Shown here one piece after another: positions 27,801 to 42,300 of a DNA stretch of 64,000 bases (the stretch's first letter is position 1; each line of letters begins with the position of its first letter). Both the position numbers and the translations under genes were made by a program. Source of the stretch: Zingiber officinale (taxonomy: Eukaryota; Streptophyta; Magnoliopsida; Zingiberales; Zingiberaceae); NCBI RefSeq assembly GCF_018446385.1, contig NW_024589856.1:1-64000 (forward strand), in the 5' to 3' direction. Below the pieces are notes generated by a model. That model saw nothing but the letters and a program-made list of their open reading frames with translations, did no database searches and had not been told where the DNA came from.

Positions 27801-30800
27801 AAAATTAAAACCCAAAAATTTTAAAGGAAATCCTAAATTTGCCCCAAATTTCAAACTGAATCACTTAGCCAGTAAAGCAAAGATATTAAAGAAAATAACA
27901 TGAAATATACCCAGGAAGCAAAGATGCAAAGAATATAAAACAAAATACACCAACAAAACATTAACATTCACATAGAGAAACATTCAAAGCGGTTGTCATA
28001 TGCTGAAAACATTGATCATCAAAATCTAAAAGATGTAAAAACTGGTCAACAAATTCTTGCCATTAAGTAGTTGAATACAAAAATGAATGACTGCAGAGAA
28101 TGATTATGATGCTTCAAATTTAAGCTAATCAATCACTCAATCCGAATTAGACTAAAGCTTCAGTATCAAAAGATAATTGATTCATGGTGTAATAGCCATT
28201 AAACAAGTACCATCATATTGTGGTCATAATTAGTCACTGGCGAGTAGAAGCATATAAAATGAAGCCTGCATGGAAAGAATTTGGAAGAAACTTTGCTCCG
28301 ATGCAACTATGTTTCAGACTTATATTGCATAACTTCAATAATATTTAAAAGGGTTGCCAACAATCCTATCCTCCTAGACACAAAGAAGTTACCTAAATAT
28401 GGAAAGAATTTAGATGGAGCTTGAGATTAGATAGGTTGAAGAGACTAAGTGTTTGATGCAAAAAAATCATTTGTTTGCAACTGAATCTCGTATGATTGCC
28501 ATAGATATCAATTGGAACAAATTGTAAGATGAAAAAAATAGGGGAAAGAAAGAAGGTTCTCATCATATAGGTAACTGATCATCAGGGAAGGAATATAAGA
28601 TGAGAATGAGCTGCATGATTTTGTATGTGTTAGGATCCACATGTGTACAAGCTTATGGCAATCATATCCAATTGATCTTTTACATAAAACCAACAGATAA
28701 TCAAATGGCAAACGAATTAGTAAGAGCCTAAATGATTTGATTGAGCTTAAAGTAGACCTATATGGTATAAGGTTTCATTGTATTTGATTTGGATCCGATT
28801 GGGATACTAGTGATTGAAGGAAGTGATAATGTGATTAATCATGATTCAATTATGTTGTTAATATCTATTGTTAGATTAGATGGTGTTGAGGTGTGCAGGT
28901 GAGTAGAGATGACAATGGATCAATTTGGTCAATGATGACTGAACCAATTTTACAAGAAATCATTGTTGAAATGATGCATCATATTTAGACACATTAAAGA
29001 TTTATGCTACATTATTTTTCTACCATGTCCTTCATATGACCTCCAAATGATTATTCATGAGTTGATATTTGCAGTTCTCAAAATTTTATATTATTCCTGG
29101 GGGTATGTATCTGAAAAGATCATACAGGAGTATAAGTGCAAAGAATAATTTCAATGCAAAGTTTGATGCAAATTCATAGAAGAGTCTCAATAATAGTTAA
29201 AAAAAATAAACTTCACAGCACCATTTGTGTAAATGCCACAGGATATGTATAAATAATTTTATTACAAAAGTCAACATTCTCAGATTGATTAATACTGTTT
29301 TTCTAAAGCTCATTAACTACGAACATTCATGTAGTTTTAGTTATTTTTCAATCAGTGTTTAAATTAACAAAGTCACAGACTAGCACTAACCTGCGAAGAG
29401 AACAAAGTACATCTAGTAATGGCTTCCTCGTTCCACCGTACAAATTCTGCTACTATAGTAACAGATATCTGTTGGATTGGAGGACTTGCTGCTGTTTTTG
29501 ACCTTGAGATAGTCCCAGTTGATTCAGATTGTTGCTGGGCTTCAGCACGTAACTCCTCCATCTGTGGTACAAGATAGATAGCATTTACATACTGACTTCC
29601 AACAAGAATCCTTACATTCTTTGTAGCAGAGTAATGACTATTTTAAAGCACAGGTAATATAAAACCTTTGATTGATATAGTTGTTTGAGGGATGCCTGTT
29701 CATACTCTGGATACTCATCTTTGTGTGAAAGAAACAGTGATTCCATAAGACCTGGGACAGAAAGAACACAGTTGTTGAACAGGGTAATTTACTAAGAAAC
29801 ATATAGGAAATAGACAATATTGAATTTTTGCATTTCATGTTGTTTTGAACATGTTTGCATGGATAGAATAATAAAAACAACATATGGAAAAAAAGCAATA
29901 ATGCACATGGCATGCCCCAAGACGTAAGCGTATGGTTGGACCAGGTTGTCCTAGTTGGCATAATGTCAAGTACCCTCGGGGCTACGGTGCAGCGGTTAAG
30001 GCACTCCAATGGTTAACCAAGCATCTAAGGTTTGATTTTGAGCTTTCTCTAGTGCGATGACTAGCCTAATAACATTGGTGATGGCCACCGCGAGCGCTTT
30101 CCGATTTACCCTGGGTGGCTAGTGGAAAACTTTTGTGGGATCAGGCCAGTCACCTCTAGTATTAATTGGTTCGAAGAGCTAGATACCTGAATTACCCAAA
30201 AAGAAAAAATTGGACGACACACATCAACATGCCATGATTAGGCAATCTCATATAGTAAGCACAAAAGAAAAGGTTCAGCGACCATAATAATCTCTCTTGT
30301 CTTCTACTTTTATAGGTAAAATAATTAGATTTATTAGAAGGTTCAAATTTTGATTTCAGTGATGCTTTCAGCATTTACAGAATGGTATCAGATGGTTATT
30401 GACTAGTCCCATCCCCTCTTATACCCTGACAATGGTAAGTTCAAGTTTTGATATTATCTTGTGACATGTTTGATGCTTATTGAATCTTTTGCAACAACTA
30501 TTCAATAATGTATAAATTTAAAATCTATATTTTAATTATTATTGTGCATACTTAAATAGTCTTAATTAAAATTTTATTACAGTGACATCAAGTCTAAAAT
30601 CTTGCATTCATAATGGTGAAGAAGATTGATCTTCAATTTCAAATTTATTGCAGGGCACCAAATCCAAGATCTTGCATTTGTAATGGTCATGAAGATCCAT
30701 TTTCAGTTTTGACATCTTAGATATATTTTGATGATTTTAAGAATTGATTATGTTACATTTATTTGAAAACTTGGAATTATTTAAGGATTAATATAATTTT

Positions 30801-31547
30801 TATATTTTGAGAATATGTAGAAGTCTAAATTTTATTGTAATAGTAAAAGGATAAGGAGAGATGAGTGATATACTGAGTGAGTGAGTGTGTGTGTGTGGAA
30901 GTCTAAATTTTATTGTAATAGTAAAAGGATAAGGAGAGATGACTGATATACTGAGTGAGTGAGTGTGTGTTGAGAATAATTATTATCCTCTTTCGCTGAT
31001 GATGATCTCACTTTCGAAAGAGTCTCTTAGTGGAGTGTACATGTAGCTCCATAGCGAGACTAGTCACAGACTACAGGTTTCAATTTCAAATTTATTACAG
31101 GGCATCAAATCCAAGATCTTGCATTTGTAATGGTCATGAAGATCCATTTTCGGTGTGTGCGTGTGCGTGCATTTGTAATGGTCATGAAGATCCATTTCCA
31201 GTGTGTGTGTGATCCTCTTTCGCTGATGATGATCTCACTTTCAAAAGAGTCTCTTAGTGGAGTGTACATGTAGCTCCATAGCGAGACTAGTCACAGGCTA
31301 CAGGTTTCTTTCCTATCGGATTGGAGCGGCTGAGAATGTTATGTCAAAAGGACCAACAACAATAAAGGAGTGTGTGTGTGTGTTTTGAGAATAATTATTA
31401 TCCTCTTTCACTGATGATGATCTCACTTTCGAAAGAGTCTCTTAGTGGCAGTACATGTAGCTCCATAGTGAGACTAGTCATAGGCGTTTCTTTCCTATCG
31501 GATTAGGGGCGGCTGAGAATGTTATGTTAGAAGGACCAACGATGATG

Positions 31548-31580
<33 letters not shown>

Positions 31581-33268
31581 GAGAATAATTATTACCCTCT
31601 TTCGCTGATGATGATCTCACTTTCGAAAGAGTCTCTTAGTGGTAGTGTACATGTAGCTCCATAGCGAGACTAGTCACAGGCTACAGGTTTCTTTCCTATC
31701 GGATTGGGGGCAGCTGAGAATGTTATATCAAAAGGACCAACGACGATGAAGGAGTAGGAGTCGAACAGAATCGAATGATTACAAGATAAATAATGGGACA
31801 AAGCCAAGAGAAGAGGGGAGTTGGACAATTAGAGCAAAAGGTGATTACGCTCATCCCAAGTTCCCTATCCACTGCCGGCCCCACAACATGTGGAAGGGAG
31901 GCAAATCACGAAGGGCCTTTTTGGCCTACCAGCCTCCAAGGTGAGAGGGTCGCCAGAGGGAGTTAGACAATGAATGAAGAGCACAGGGAAAGATATTGAT
32001 TATGATTAAGATGGAATGGAAAGAGATGTTGAGAGTTTGTCTGAGGCACTACGCATAACGAGTTCATTTAATCCTTATAACTATTAGCTTATGAAAGGTT
32101 GGAGAACAACTCCTTGCTTGAAAGGAAAGGACTGTGACCTTTAATGGACAAGTATAAGCCGGACCATAAAAAGGATAAAGGCTTGCCATCAGAAATCGTG
32201 AGATCCTAGCTTATATAACAATTCCCAATCTCTATTGACATCAAAGAATTAGAACACAAACAAAATCTTTTAAATACAAAATTATCTTATTTAAAAAAAT
32301 TATATTTCAAATATATTTTTTAAAAAAATAAATAATTATTAAGTTAAATTGTTTATTAAGTTAAATTAAACTAATATTTTAAAAATTAGGATAGGGTAAA
32401 TGTCAAATTAGGATCAAGTAGGTTTAAATTAGATTTAATTTGAAATTTTTTTTGAACAATTTAAAATTAAACCAAATTTATATATACAATAATTTAATTC
32501 ATTCATAGTTATATATTTTATAAGGTTAGAATTTATATATATTTTTTCTATTTTTCCTAATAATTCGTCTCCTACATCCTTAAAGATGTTTTTTTAGTCT
32601 CTATTAACTAGGAAGGAGGGGGAAAAATTAATGGATTTATGAAAAAAATTAATAGGTTGATGGGAAGGAAGAAAAAAAATTAACAAAGGGGAGAGGAGGG
32701 AAAGGAATTAGGAAGGAAAAAAACAACGTTATTGGTCGGCCTCGTGAAGGTCATAATGAGGTCACAACAACCTCGCAACCTCATGGAGGCCTTTGCGAAG
32801 TTGCTATTGCCTCGCAACTCCGAGCCTGGCGTTAGTGCCGAAACATGGTTTCAGTGTTAGTCGACAAGCATAATGGCAAATTCCGCCTTGCTGGCAAGCA
32901 CAAATAGGCATTTGATTCCATGCATAGAACTTATAACATGAAAACATCCCTATTAATCTTGTATCAGTAGTAGCATCCATTAATACTAGAAGAGTGTTTG
33001 CAATGAATAGGAGCATTCATTCTTGTAGTATTCCTGCTCTAACTCTTCGTTACCAAATATTAAGTATTGCTTGGGGCATCTAGTATTTAAATTAATGAAT
33101 TCACATGCCATTAATATATCATGGTTGACAATTTAGAGTTAGACTACACAACTACAGCCTTCATTGTAAAAATTGAGAACTTAACTAGGAATTGTGAGAG
33201 GTTAGTGGGATCTAGAACCAAATAGTAGAATCTAAAGCATAGAATAGTAAGATCCTATAGTTTAAAAA

Positions 33269-33301
<33 letters not shown>

Positions 33302-36300
33302 CAATTTATTATTAATCATATGCATTAAATTTCAAAATATTTAAAACGCTGCATCATATTATAATATTATAGGGAAAAAAAATAAAATTATCCATTTAAG
33401 TAATATGTAGATGAAATAGAACAATATATTTTTAAGTAGCAAGCAGTAACTTTTATAAGATGGATGAAAATAACAATTCAAAAGATCCTTCTACTTGAAA
33501 ACTAAAAAAGGTTGACACAAGTTTTCTGCAACTGTGTGATATCTGAAAAATAGCCTCTTCTTAGCGAATTAAAAAAGGTTTACATATAATCACAAGTTTT
33601 CTGCAACAGTGTGATATCTGAAAAATAAACTCTTTTCAGCAAATGCGAAACTTCAAGTAAATGTATATTTCTTCATTGTGAATGCATATTTAAATTAACC
33701 AAGATTCTCAGGACAGAGATCCTACTTAATTAACAGCTAACTTTCCCCTTATCTCTATCAGCATGGGTGGTACTTTGCTCATCTCATCTCTATTCTGATT
33801 TTGATTGGCATGATGAACACTTGATTTTGTTTGCATCGACCAAAATGGGATGGTGTTTAAAACCTTGTCTATGACTACTAATATTTAAAGAGAATAACCT
33901 ACAATTGGCAATTCATAAAGAATAGTGCGCCCTCATTCATCTAGCAGGACTAGTGAAAGTGGAAGCCACCGACTTGGGAAGAGTATCAAGATATGAAATC
34001 AGTATATACCTTGAGCATCCAAATCACCACAGCCAACAGATTGCAACTCTTTAGCAAGTCCTTCTGTATTCTCATATGACACTGCGAATATTCTAAGATA
34101 CTGTGGATTTGATTCAAACAGGAGAAGCCAATAATATCAGACATTAAAATTTTTCATTCATCTAAAACCTAACTGAAGAAGATGATGATATATCTATCAG
34201 CACATTTTACCTGAAGAAGACCTCCTTGATTGACAGGAGGTAAGTTCATGAGCGATGGCTTTTCCAGTAGCCTATCAAGAATTGCACTTACCCTTTGCTC
34301 TATAACTCTCTGAAACACATTAGGCAAATAGACATGCTTTAGTTCTCACAGAAGTCCAAAATTACATGTTCTTTTTCAATTTGACGAGGAATCACTAACT
34401 TCATTGGCATACCTGCACAAGAATTGACATGACATCGTTTGGTGATGGAAAAACAGCCATTATGGTTGATGCCTCTTTTCTCACAGTGTCTGCAAAGTAC
34501 ATAGAAAACCATCAGAATATTATCAATCAAATAACTAGTAACAATTGGAGAAAGTCAATTGCAACCTGTAATCTCTTTGTATAGTGTGGAAAGGCCATGC
34601 GCAATGTTACTGGTACCAGCTTGTAAACCCTGATCGCCAAGAACTAAATTGATATCTGTGCTCATAACTTCAACATCAATAAACATCGGTCTTGATGCTA
34701 CATAATGTTGCATAGCACTAGTTCCCCTGTTAAACTGAAGATGGAAAGGAGTGATTCATTAAAGGAAAGTCATCTCAGCAAATAGAGATACACTTTCAAA
34801 ACAAGCAACAACTTCAACACCAAAGTGATATATGTTAAACCAGAAAATATGCAATGTATACACATAATGACAAGACATAAAAAACATTCTAAATTAGGTA
34901 TTTTAAAAATAAGAAATCATAGAAAACCAAATGAATAAGTATGCTATGAAGACATATACAGATGCAAGATATAAGAACAACAAAAAATATGGTAAATAGA
35001 ATCAAATGGTTAATTATGTGGAATATAAAATTTCAATTATACAGAAAAAAAGAGGGGAAAAAGAGACAAATAGCATCCAATCATTACATTAATCAAGTGT
35101 TCAATTTCCCTGGAGGATATGTAGAATTTTTGCTTAGAAAAACTGGGAATCATGAAAACTGTTTTTATCATAAATTTATCAGCTAGAAATATATATATAA
35201 AGGATGAAACTCTAAGATAACAAGAAGATCAGAACAAAAACACATTAAACTTGCCCTTTTGGGGAAAAAAATTATTAAAAAGAGATGGCTCCACTGGATT
35301 TCTGAAAATTTGAATCGAGAAACAAACGTATTTATCCTCGAGGAAATTGCACTAAATTCATGCAGAACAACTTTTTCCAAGGGGGCATAACAACCCCAAG
35401 ATATCACTCAGCCTCTTGTATTCAAGAATGCTTAAGAGGCCTTCACTTAACAATGTGAAACTAAAGGGTGAGTTTCATTCACTTCTTCTCACTTACTACA
35501 CCCTTTAACATGTTATTTAACATGATCTATTGAACCTAACATCACTAGAGGTGAGAGGTTGGCTCTGGTACCATGTTACAATTCAAAAGGAAGCTCAATC
35601 CTATCAATTATGCATGTGTTGTATCCATAAATCTATTCCAAACATTTATTTGAGTTCGAAGTTCAAACCTCAGGAAGCAATCACCTACTACTACAAATTG
35701 GTCTGTCCAAACTTTAGTCCCTTTAAGATGGCTCAAATCAAATTAATTTAAAGATGAAAAGAGGACAACAGTCTCCCAGTAAGACTAAACTAAAAGCAAG
35801 ATACACAGCAATCAATCCATTGTTCACATGATTTTACTATATTAAGGCTCAAACATGGTCCAACTAGTATAACAACGCAGAAATGAAGAGTTTAATACAT
35901 TAAAATGTTTGTTTGTGGATTTCTAGATTACTTGTCTTGATTCTCAAAGACCAAAGTCAATTCTCATCAGATTGATATAGTCAATTCATTTCACATTCAA
36001 AACCATACAGACATAACAGAAAACAACATTGTTTCTTTGTTGAGTTAGAACAGCGCTAGGTTCGCCACATTAATGCAAGCACAGCTAAGTACCTGAGCTA
36101 AGATTTTAGCACACTCTGCCATTGTAGACAATTCCCTCCGCTGTGATGCTGCATCAAACCGTGATAACAATCTATTCTCCAATTCTACAATAGCAAAGAG
36201 GGTCCCAAAAGAATAATATAGGATGTGGAAATAAAATTAACAATATATCATGAAGAAACATAAGAAACTAATGTGCTTCCAAACACACCATTACAATAGT

Positions 36301-39300
36301 CTTGAAGATTTGCGACTGCAACTTCAAGACCTCTGCTAGCATTTGCAGCACCAACTGCTGATGGCATATTAATTCCATGTGTTCCAACATCCTCTTCAGC
36401 AAATGATCCTATTGAAAACAATGTATCATGATAAGATGATGAATAATCTATACCTAAATCCAGGTGATTAATCAAGCCAATTACAAATCTGCAGGGAACC
36501 AATTCTTGTCACACAACAAATGTTAATTATATGCCAAAGCTGTCCATCTTGGGCATTCAGGAACCTAGGAGTTTACTTTATCTTAAATGTTGCATTATCT
36601 ATAGATGATATGCCATGAGGAAGAAATGAAACAATGGAAGCAACACAAGCAGTTTGCTGCTAACTAACTTGAATGTTTATAACACATTGCCACAAAAAGC
36701 CTATATTATTCAGTCACCAGGTTGGAAATTGATATCTTATGTATATGTTTCTATTGTAGTTCAAGCGCTCTTGTGATTTTGTTGTCATTTATTCTTTGAA
36801 ATTAACCTTCATATTAGTTTCAAGTTCTAAACAAAATACAGTTATATTTCCCCAGCATCATATATAAAAAGGGATAGAGAATCATGACCACCATTGGTCG
36901 CTCAATGCCAGTGACGTCTCCAACTCAGATGTCAATAAATAATACATTCTGAAGCATCAACTGTTCTAACTACGCCCCTATTTTTTCTGAAAGGCACCAC
37001 CTCAATACCCAAGGCATCAGATAAACATTATCATGTCAAAATTGGTCGCAAATAAGTACACTCCTTTTACTTCATTCAAACAAACAAAATTAGGTATTTG
37101 TCAGAAATTTGTTTACCTACAAATCATTATATTAATCCTAGTGCTTCAAGTAGTCTCAATAAGAAAGAACCCCCTATCATATTACCTATAAAATTATTAG
37201 AGTCCGTTATCTTTTATCTTCCCTTGTGAATCCATCCTTATTACTAAAAAGGTCGCTTTAGAAGTAATTCATACTTTCAAAGTACTTTTCAGCCACCGCA
37301 ACCACATAAATAGGTTTTTAATATGACTTTTCCCTAATTAGGGATGACAATTTCCTCCGAACCCGACAGGATCTAATATCTGACCCGAATGGAGAAAGGC
37401 GGGTCTAGTAAAATCCTATCCATACTCGACCAGAATACCCAATTATTTAATATGATGTTAATTCTAAAATGCTTTTGTTGAAAAATGGTAGTTGGATGGA
37501 ATGAAAAAAAAGATATTAGTATAGAGGATAGTGGATCCTCATATGGGTATGAGGATGAATATTCGATCCCCGATAGATATGGGGATGGAGATGACAATTA
37601 AAAATCCAATGGGGATGAATATAATAAATAGGGAGGAGGACAGAAGATATAGAATCTGACCCAAACTCAACCCACTGCCATCCCTATCCCTAATCAATAA
37701 TTTTATTAGATAAATTTTATAAGAGGCTTTGATAAGACTCGAGCACAATGGAAATTATTAAGTCATCCACCCATTTCAAACAAGGGATTATTGGTCATCC
37801 AAAGTCTAAAAACTGTGTTCATTCACAAGACTACTAGGACCATTATCCATCACAATTCAGATATATCATTTAAACAAAAACAGAATAACAAATTAACAAG
37901 CATTTGACAAACATTGTCTTTAAAAACATGCCCCTAATAATGCCTAGGTCCCAACACATCAGACCAATTAAAAATATACCACACTTCAAGCATTAATTAT
38001 GAACACCACGCTTCTCTGAACCAGTATTATAGATCTTAATCAACATCATCATCATCAAGCTTATTTGCCCCAACTACCATATGCCAAGCTATATCATCAG
38101 TGATAAGTGTAGAATAGAAAAATCCACAATTTTGTATAAGTTCAGTTAAATTCAAAAATAACAATAATGGGCATTCCAGTATTAACTGAGCATTAACTTG
38201 TCAAATTTAATATTGCACAAGTTTGCAAGGAAAGTGAAATGATGGAGATAAGTTAGACAAAAAAAATGACCATCTTACTCAGTTTTTGTGCAATTGAAGC
38301 AGCCTCAGCAACACGACTATCGTCGGAAAACAAAGGTGAAAGTTCCATGAGGTCACCAGGGCTGCTGTTGAACTCCATCAAGTACTGAAAAAGTTTTTAG
38401 GATAAATAACACAGGGTTATTAATCAGCAAAATAAGGAAAGAGCGGGAAATTGGCAAAAAAACACTCAATTTCTTGGTTACCCTGATAAGTTCAATGGTT
38501 TGACTAGCAGTTTTTCTCTGAGAATCTGCACTCTATCAATCAAACAATATAATCAGAAATATTAATAAACTAGAAAGCAAGATCACTGACTCAATGCACA
38601 TGCAAGATGCATGTTTTAGGACTTGAACGTTTGTTGGAACAACAGAATATGCAATAGAAGGAACATTTTTCACATTAATCAATCAGCACAAACACTTACC
38701 TGCAAATGGTCACCAATTTTAGCAGCAGTCTGCCCCACACTGGAAATTCTAGAGTCTAGCCTCTGAAAGCTCTGATGTAGGCCATCTACACCTTTTTCCA
38801 GCTGAAATAATAAAGAAAAAGGGGTAAAAGTCAGTTTGTCTACAATTCTTGATGAATACTTTGGAAGATAAAATATTACCAAAGGAAAAAAAAGATAGGT
38901 AGGTTTTATCTCTGATTTAAGACTTAAATAGTGGCAGTTAATCTATCAAGCGTGTACACAAATTAGATCGAGATGCCCCAAATGATATTTAGGTGTAGAA
39001 GGATTCAAAATAAGTCTAGAATACAGAAATTCAGATGGAAAAAAGAAAAATAGACAGTTCAAAATAGGACATTAAAAGCAGTAACCATCACACAGATATT
39101 TTATCTAGAATGCCTGTTTACAAAGACCAAGAATTAGCACCAAAGACAGGAGAAAGAGTTTGTCCCACAGATACAGTAGTTAATACTTATCAAATCGAAT
39201 GAGGTATAAATAAGACAATCCAGAAGACCTTGATGAATTCTGAATTATTTGAATGCATTTGATAAATTGCAATATATAGAAGACCAAGGTGACTCAAAAT

Positions 39301-42300
39301 CAATTTGAATTGACAATAAAAATTATGCATCTTCCCAAATAACTGGTTAAAAAGTATCAGAAAAAGAAGGAAGTCTTGCAAAATGAATACATATTCATTG
39401 ATTTAGAAAAAGCTATGACAGAATCCCGAGGAAAATTATATTAAGGTTTCTAGAAAAAAAGATGTTATTGTGGCGTATATTAAAATAATTAAGGATATGT
39501 ACGAGGATGTAATAACAAGAGTGAAGACTCTAGTAGATTAACTAAAGATCATCTCTAAGCCTATATCTTTTTACACAAATTATAGATGAACTCATTAACA
39601 CATCCAAGACGCATTGCGATGGTGCATTTTATTTGCAAATAATATTGTCTGGGTTAATGAAACACGTGAAGGAGTATATGCTAAACTTAAATCTTGACAG
39701 GAACACTCAAAAGTAAAAAAGTTTAAGGTTTAATCGAGAAAGATAAAATATATGGAATTTAAATTTAGTGATAGTAGTAAATGTAGTAAGGCAATTGTAA
39801 AGATAGGAGATGACAAGTTACAGATCTTTAAGTATTTATCTTTGTTTTTGAAAAAAGATTGAGGGATTGATAGAAATGTTTTACATGGGAAACAAGCAAA
39901 ATGGTTGAATCAGAAAAGGACATAGGTGTGCTTTGTGGAGTAAGGTACTTCTAAAGGGAAGTTTTACAAACCGACGATTACACCTTCTGTGTTATATGAA
40001 GCCGATGTTAGACTATAAATCAAACACACAAGGCAAAAAATGAGAGTAGATGAGAATGTTAAAATAAATATGTGAAAATATGAGGATAGACTGAATAAGA
40101 AATGAGAATACGCACCTATTGTGGGAAAACTTAGAGAGATGCATTTAAGATGACACAAACATGTACTTAAGCAATGTCCTAGTTAAGCAATATGAGAGCA
40201 TGATAATACACACATTAATTGAGAAAGAAAGACCAAAGGCTTGGTTAATAACGATAAAATAAGATAAAATTTATTTAAATATAGATAATTATATCCTGCT
40301 TTTTGCAAGAGGCGGGTTTGAATCCTGGAAACAGCCTCTTGCAAAAAACAGGATAAGGCTGCGTACAATGGATCCTTCCGGAACCCCGCATAGCAGGAGC
40401 TTCGTGCACCGGGCTGCCTTTTTTTTTTATATAGATGATAATATATTAGGAGATCAAGTCCAATAGAGTCGGAGGATCCCTATAATCGACCCCACTTGAT
40501 GGGATAAAAGCTTGGTTGTTTAGCAATTTCAAATGAACTTGTACTTTAAAATGATTTAAAGACCAAGATAAATTATTGACATTAAAACAAATTCAAGTGA
40601 TTTAAAGTGTAGTAGCATGAAGCACCATGAGCCTTTTTAGAGAATAAAATTCACATATTACATGTGTTCAAAGCAAAACCTAAAATCTCGTATCTTGGGA
40701 GTCACGAGTTAGGCCTTTATATAGGAAAGAAGATATATAACAAAAAGTCAAAAATACCCTTATAAATATTTTATTCTAACACTCCCCCTCAAGCTGGAGA
40801 ATATAGATCATATGCACCAAGCTTGTTACATATGTAGTCAATTCAGGAACCTCTAAGTGACTTAGTGAATATATCTACTAGCTGATCATGTGAGTTGACA
40901 AAACTAGTATATATTTCTCCATATATGACTTTCTCTCTGACGAAGTGACAGTCAACTTCAATATGCTTTGTCCTCTCATGGAAGACTGGATTTGAGGCAA
41001 TATGCATAGCGGCCTGGTTGTCACATATGAGTGGCATTTGTGTAACCTCTCCAAACCTTAGCTCCTGAAGCAACTGTTTTAACCATATAAGTTCTTGACT
41101 GGCTATAGCCATAGCTCGATATTCTGCCTCTGCACTGGATCTCGCCACAACATTCTGCTTTTTGCTTTTCCAAGAAACAAGATTACCTCCGACAAATATA
41201 CAAAATTCAAAAGTAGATCTTCTATTAGAGGGAGATCCTGTCCAATCTGCATCAGAATACCCCACAACTTGAGTATGTCCTTTGTCTTCATATAGAAGAC
41301 CCTTTCCTGGTGCACCCCTGATATATCGAATAATGCGAGTCACGGCATCCCAATGTTCTTTGCACGGAGAGTTGAAAAACTGACTTACTACACTTACTGC
41401 AAATGAGATATCCGAACAGTGACAGTAAAGTAGCTTAGTTTCCCTACTAATCGCATGTACCGTTCAGGATCTGAAAGAGGCTCCCCTGATTTGGCAGAAG
41501 CTTGACATTAGGATCCATGGGATTGTCGACTGTCTTTGAGTTTAACATTCCTGTTTCTTCCAGAATATCCATTGCATACTTCCTTTGGGATATAATGATC
41601 CCATCTTTAGACTGTGTCACTTCTATCCCTAGGAAATATTTGAGTTTGCCGAGATCCTTTGTCTGGAAATGTTTGAAAAGATGCTGTTTTATTTGTGAAA
41701 TCCCAAGATGATCATTATCTGTAATGACAATATCATCAACATAAACCACTATATAGATGCAACCAGTAGATGAGTGGCGATAAAAGACAGAATGATCAGT
41801 CTCGCTTCGAGTCATGCCAAACTGTTGAATTACGGTACTAAATCTACTGAACCATGCTCTGGGTGACTGCTTGAGACCATATAAAGATTTCCGCAAGCGA
41901 CATACAAGTCCAGAAGACTCCCCTTGAGCAACAAAACACGGAGGTTGCTCCATGTAGACTTCCTCGAGCAGGTCGCCATGTAAGAATGCATTTTTGATGT
42001 CCAATTGATGAAGAGGCCAATGACGAATTGCAGCAATAGACAGGAAAAGACGCATAGAAGACATCTTAGCAACAGGAGAAAAAGTGTCTCCATAATCCAA
42101 TCCAAATACCTGAGTATAACCTTTAGCAACGAGACGAGCCTTAAGCCGATCAACAGTGCCGTCTATACTAACTTTCACCGTAAACACCCATCGACAACCA
42201 ACCACTGACTTCCCAGGAGGTAGAGGAACGAGGTTCCAAGTCCCACTGCTATGTAAGAAACTCATTTCATCAAGCATAGTCTGTTTCCATCCTGGATGAC

